The notes under the pieces are model-generated. The model saw only the letters and a program-made list of their open reading frames with translations, was not told the origin of the DNA and did not search any database. Shown piece after piece: positions 60,898 through 64,000 of a stretch of 64,000 bases of DNA. Source of the stretch: Cylindrotheca closterium (taxonomy: Eukaryota > Bacillariophyta > Bacillariophyceae > Bacillariales > Bacillariaceae); assembly GCA_933822405.4 (NCBI GenBank), contig CAKOGP040001557.1, positions 186,001 through 250,000 on the forward strand, written 5' to 3'. The first letter of the stretch is position 1, and the number at the start of each line of letters is the position of its first letter. Made by a program: the position numbers and the translations under genes.

Positions 60898-61569
60898 TCA
60901 TCTTCTCGAACCGTACAATTTTATATCCATCACGATGTCTGGTTGATACTGTCTGTCTGAATTGCAATAAATATTCTTGAATCGCTGATACTCCTCAAAA
61001 GCTGTATTGGGCGGCGGGATGGGTCCTGGTTGACCATCTTGGACACAAAGGGCCTTTGAGTTTTCCGCTAGTTTTCCATATCCCAAGCTTTGTGGAATGA
61101 CAACTCGGCGGATACCTCCTGGTAGCATCGCTGGAAGGTCTCCGTCTCCCAATATTGCCTTTTCGATCCCCGCAATGGTGGATCCATCACCAAGTGTCCA
61201 TCGGTAGGGAGTATCCTTGTCGGCAGTACTGTAAATCTTGGACCCGTACCGTGCCCCTGTGGTCGAAAGCACGTAATCAATAGTGGCAATATTTCCCGCC
61301 TTCATCGGCTGCCCAGTCCCAGCTCTTGCATCAGCATATTGCAATCCAGTGGATTTGGAAGTCTGAAAGCTGAGATCGGCGGCTTGGGCAATCTCGCCCA
61401 ACAACAACATGTTGCCTGCCGTCAAGAAAATACAGCAACCGGCACTGGAAACATCCGCCATCATGCAACGGCGAGAAATCGGCTGTTTTAGTTGCAGTGA
61501 GGCAGCATTATGGAAGCTGGTACCTACTAAAAGTAGATAAAGTAATGTAGATGATAGTAGACTCGGCAT
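60898..61569 (-). CDS. FKBP-type peptidyl-prolyl isomerase, probably thylakoid lumen
   Basis: 223 aa, no intron, ATG at 61569. The N-terminus has a signal peptide (SLLSSTLLYLLLVGTS, then NAAS-LQL), a short basic segment, and a second hydrophobic stretch (CCIFLTAGNMLLLGEIAQA) ending in an AxA-type site before ADLSFQ. That is the pattern of a plastid protein sent on to the thylakoid lumen. The FKBP domain follows (about residues 75-215): AGTGQPMKAGNIATIDYVLS, WTLGDGSTIAGIEKAILG, MLPGGIRRVVIPQSLGYG. The family accelerates cis-trans prolyl isomerisation and assists folding. Some aromatic pocket residues of canonical FKBP12 are substituted, common in luminal FKBPs, so catalytic strength is uncertain. 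Confidence 0.8.
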   Translation of the reverse strand: MPSLLSSTLLYLLLVGTSFHNAASLQLKQPISRRCMMADVSSAGCCIFLTAGNMLLLGEIAQAADLSFQTSKSTGLQYADARAGTGQPMKAGNIATIDYVLSTTGARYGSKIYSTADKDTPYRWTLGDGSTIAGIEKAILGDGDLPAMLPGGIRRVVIPQSLGYGKLAENSKALCVQDGQPGPIPPPNTAFEEYQRFKNIYCNSDRQYQPDIVMDIKLYGSRR

Positions 61570-62402
61570 AGTCTCAGTTTGGTGATGGGCGTGTTGTCTA
61601 TCGATTTGTAAACAATATCAGTACGTCATTCCTAAAGAAGCTTTGCAAGTACCTGTGAGAAAAAAGGGACGAAATACCTACCGCCTACCGTGCACTGTAC
61701 CGCACCTGTAAATTGAAAATGGGCCTGCTTTTGCATGTGTACCGGTCCAGTACAGTGGAAAGTATGAGATGCAAGGCAAAGCCTCTTTCCGTTCTGAATC
61801 CAATGACGACATAGCACCCTCAAGTTGTGCACATGTTACGATTAGGAGCAGGACAGGTGTTGAATTATCAGTTGAGAATGTTGACGTTTGTGCTTCTTCA
61901 AAAGGCCCAATTGACACGGGCTGCCTACTCATACGGTACGAGTACCGGTAGGTAGGCGCCTGCTATTTAATTGAGTTGACGAGGAGCCCCCAAATGAAAA
62001 TGATCACGTGGTTGCGCTCAAAAAGTCCGATGGATTGGCTCCGCTACCAGGTACGGTATTGTTGTTCAACTGGCATATCCTGTACGTACTGCTACTCTAA
62101 CCTGGTACATGTCGTTGAGTGACTGGAGGAGCACCAAAATTGGGATCGCTGTAGTCGTGGTATTAAAAATGGCTCAAAGATTCGTTTCTATTACTATTGA
62201 CCCTGCTTGCAACACTTTTATTTTCTAAAAAATATAAAAACAATCTGCCATATATAATATATAATATATTAAAAAACAGAACAAAGTTCAAAGAAATAAA
62301 AACGCTCAAAGCTTCTCCGCTAGGTTCTTCCACGTAATATAAAAGCGTGCGAAAATACAACGTTTTCATTTCGCAGATAAATTTTCCATTTTGACAATCA
62401 AA
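61570..62402. promoter_or_regulatory. Divergent promoter region
   Basis: 833 bp between the start codons of two divergently transcribed genes. It contains several GTACC/TACCGG strings (61740, 61942, 62048) and an AT-rich ATATAATATATAATATATT tract near 62250, which could include TATA-like elements; no precise site can be assigned. Confidence 0.4.
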
Positions 62403-63896
62403 ATGACGGTGGAAATTCACTTCAACGTAATGGCATCTACGCCCTTGTTTCAGCCACGTACCGTCGAAATAAACGACCCAGCGGATGTCCTTCCTGGCAA
62501 CATTCCAAAGGAAGCGACGGATATCGATCATGTCGACTCAATGATTGCCCAGCAAATGTCAAGCATGACAGTTCAAGACAGGGAACAAGCTTTTTTGGAC
62601 GTCCACGGGATCTCGCCAATCATTGAGGAGACTCCGGAACTCGTATCGTCCAAGCTTGAGGAGATGGAGAGTCAGATTCAGAAGCAGCATCGTCGAGAAG
62701 CATATGACATTGCTGAATCTATGAATCCAGATTACGTTCGGAACCCAGAATTTCGCCTGATGTTTCTTCGTTCAGATCTCTTTAATGCCTATAATGCAGC
62801 TCTTCGGCTGATCCGTCACTTTGAAGCAAAACGAGACTTGTTTGGAGTTGATAAACTTACTCAAGAGATTACGCAAGACGATTTAGACAAAGAGTCAATG
62901 GATTGTCTTTACATGGGACATGCTCAGCATTTGATAACACCTGATAGGAGTAACAGAATCATCAGTCTCTGGGTATCATCAGAGGATCATGACAAATGCA
63001 GCGTCACTGCATTGGTAAGTGCAAATAAAGAACAGCCTGCATGTGGAATGGGACATATCTAATTGACCCCTTTCAGCTCCGCCGCCAGTTTTACCAGAAC
63101 ATGCACCTTTTACGTACAAACAAACACGTTCAAAAAGACGGTGTAGTCGCTTTCCTTTACCTGCTGGACAGGGAATCCGGAAACCCGTATGCATTCGACA
63201 CTGGTTTGGAACTTCCGAGATTGGCCAATGCTATGCCTATACGTCTTGCAGCGTTTCATATGGCACATGATAACAAATGGCTAGTGCCATTACTTGCTTT
63301 CATCAAATATTCTTTCAGTTTGGTGACCAGGATCCGGATTCGGACCCACTACGGTAGGTTCTCGCTTTTCCTGTAGCATGCAAGATCTTGGATAGCTCTG
63401 ACATTTCTCACTTTGGTATCCTCCTCGCTCATCGTTAGGTTCACACAATGAATGTATGGCAAGCATGCAGGGACATGGTGTACCGCCTGAGATATTGCCT
63501 CTTGAAGAAGGGGGAATCGTTACCAACAAGGATTCCTATAGAGAATACCTTCGAGGGGTACGAAGACAGGAAAGGATACAATTTCCCCGGCGACAACAGA
63601 TTTACGTTCCCTGCAGCTACGATGTACTTTTTGGAAAAGGATCATCTGTACAAACATACGAAGGCAACAAGCGAATGCGTCGAATTGTGACGGATAGACA
63701 AAAGGCATATGAAAAAGCCGAAAAGGGAAGGAAGGTCGATGTGGCTCAAGAGGTTGTTGATATGGTACATGAGTCGTCTGGTATGTTCCTGAAGCAGGCA
63801 GACGACGGGGGAGAATACTGGGTAGCGGTTGATAATGAGTCGGCTCGCACCAAGGTGAGCGCTGCATTTCGCACCTTACGGATTCGGAGCAAGTGA
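62403..63896 (+). CDS. CRAL-TRIO-like protein with C-terminal DUF6824 domain
   Basis: Three exons, 62403-63014, 63077-63353 and 63439-63896 (introns 62 and 85 nt, both GT-AG, frame kept), 448 aa. The N-terminal part (about residues 45-310) matches a family abundant in diatoms that resembles CRAL-TRIO lipid-transfer proteins: FLRSDLFNAYNAALRLIRHF, EAKRDLFG, LRRQFYQNMHLL, RIRTHYGSHNE, HGVPPEILPLEEGG. The last 100 residues match DUF6824 (CSYDVLFGKG, GNKRMRRIV, YEKAEKGRK, VVDMVHESSGMFLKQ, YWVAVDNESARTKVSAAFR), which typically starts with DVLxGRG. The combination is characteristic of diatom genomes. Biochemical role is not established. ATG 62403 is the first in frame; 4 codons upstream are TTG-initiated only. 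Confidence 0.8.
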
Positions 63897-64000
63897 TAAA
63901 AATGGTGATTCCATATGCACGGTGACGTTCCAGGGTAGGGGGTGAACAGTAGACATGTGAACTATTAGCAGCAGCATGCGCGATTTTGAAAAGGCACCCC

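Overview
The window is nuclear DNA of a stramenopile, most likely a pennate diatom. The evidence is short GT-AG introns (about 60-120 nt), long intergenic stretches, presequences with an ASAF-like cleavage context or bipartite plastid/thylakoid leader, and a protein with the diatom-type CRAL-TRIO-like plus DUF6824 architecture. A 71-nt run of Ns (51091-51161) shows it is an assembled draft contig. No prokaryotic features (operons, CRISPR, IS elements) are present.

Region 1 (1-24 kb): three complete, same-strand tandem copies of a 12-exon receptor guanylate cyclase gene (1599-6958, 8091-13452, 15894-21282). Each encodes about 1,470 aa: signal peptide, PhnD-like type-2 periplasmic-binding-protein ectodomain, two Cys-rich/filamin-like modules, one TM helix, a TKL-type kinase with an intact catalytic signature, and a class III guanylate cyclase. 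Decayed 3' fragments of a further copy follow the third gene. A PIF/Harbinger transposase remnant and other repeats lie in the spacers. Intron comparisons indicate a gene-conversion mosaic.

Region 2 (24-31 kb): single-copy housekeeping-type genes. These are an intronless SF3B3/RSE1 splicing factor, a 3-hydroxyacyl-CoA dehydratase-like (PTPLA/HACD) membrane protein with Phe at the catalytic Tyr position, and, divergently, a probably plastid-targeted DUF4239 (bestrophin-like) membrane protein.

Region 3 (31-39 kb): a repeat-rich accessory island. It holds three clear members and one distant relative of a small unknown protein family (about 92-125 aa), carried on dispersed segmental duplications. 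It also holds an approximately 2-kb unit bounded by imperfect inverted repeats that contains two arrays of an ACGACAA-based minisatellite.

Region 4 (39-45 kb): a PUB-domain protein, a secreted GH27 alpha-galactosidase-like protein with altered active-site positions, a small secreted protein, and a CPSF30-type CCCH zinc-finger protein fused to a YTH domain and a DCD domain.

Region 5 (45.7-60.3 kb): six same-strand, intronless genes for Ser/Lys/Arg-rich, probably disordered proteins. Five share an N-terminal SLYFD-type motif and a GALExLxSP-type motif, and the first three of those also share central and C-terminal modules. I recognise no known family; this looks like a lineage-expanded undescribed tandem family rich in RRxS-type phosphorylation sites.

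Region 6 (60.9-64 kb): an FKBP-type prolyl isomerase with a thylakoid-lumen-type leader and, divergently, the CRAL-TRIO-like/DUF6824 protein. Intergenic spacers throughout are strikingly rich in GTAC/TACCGGTA palindromes.
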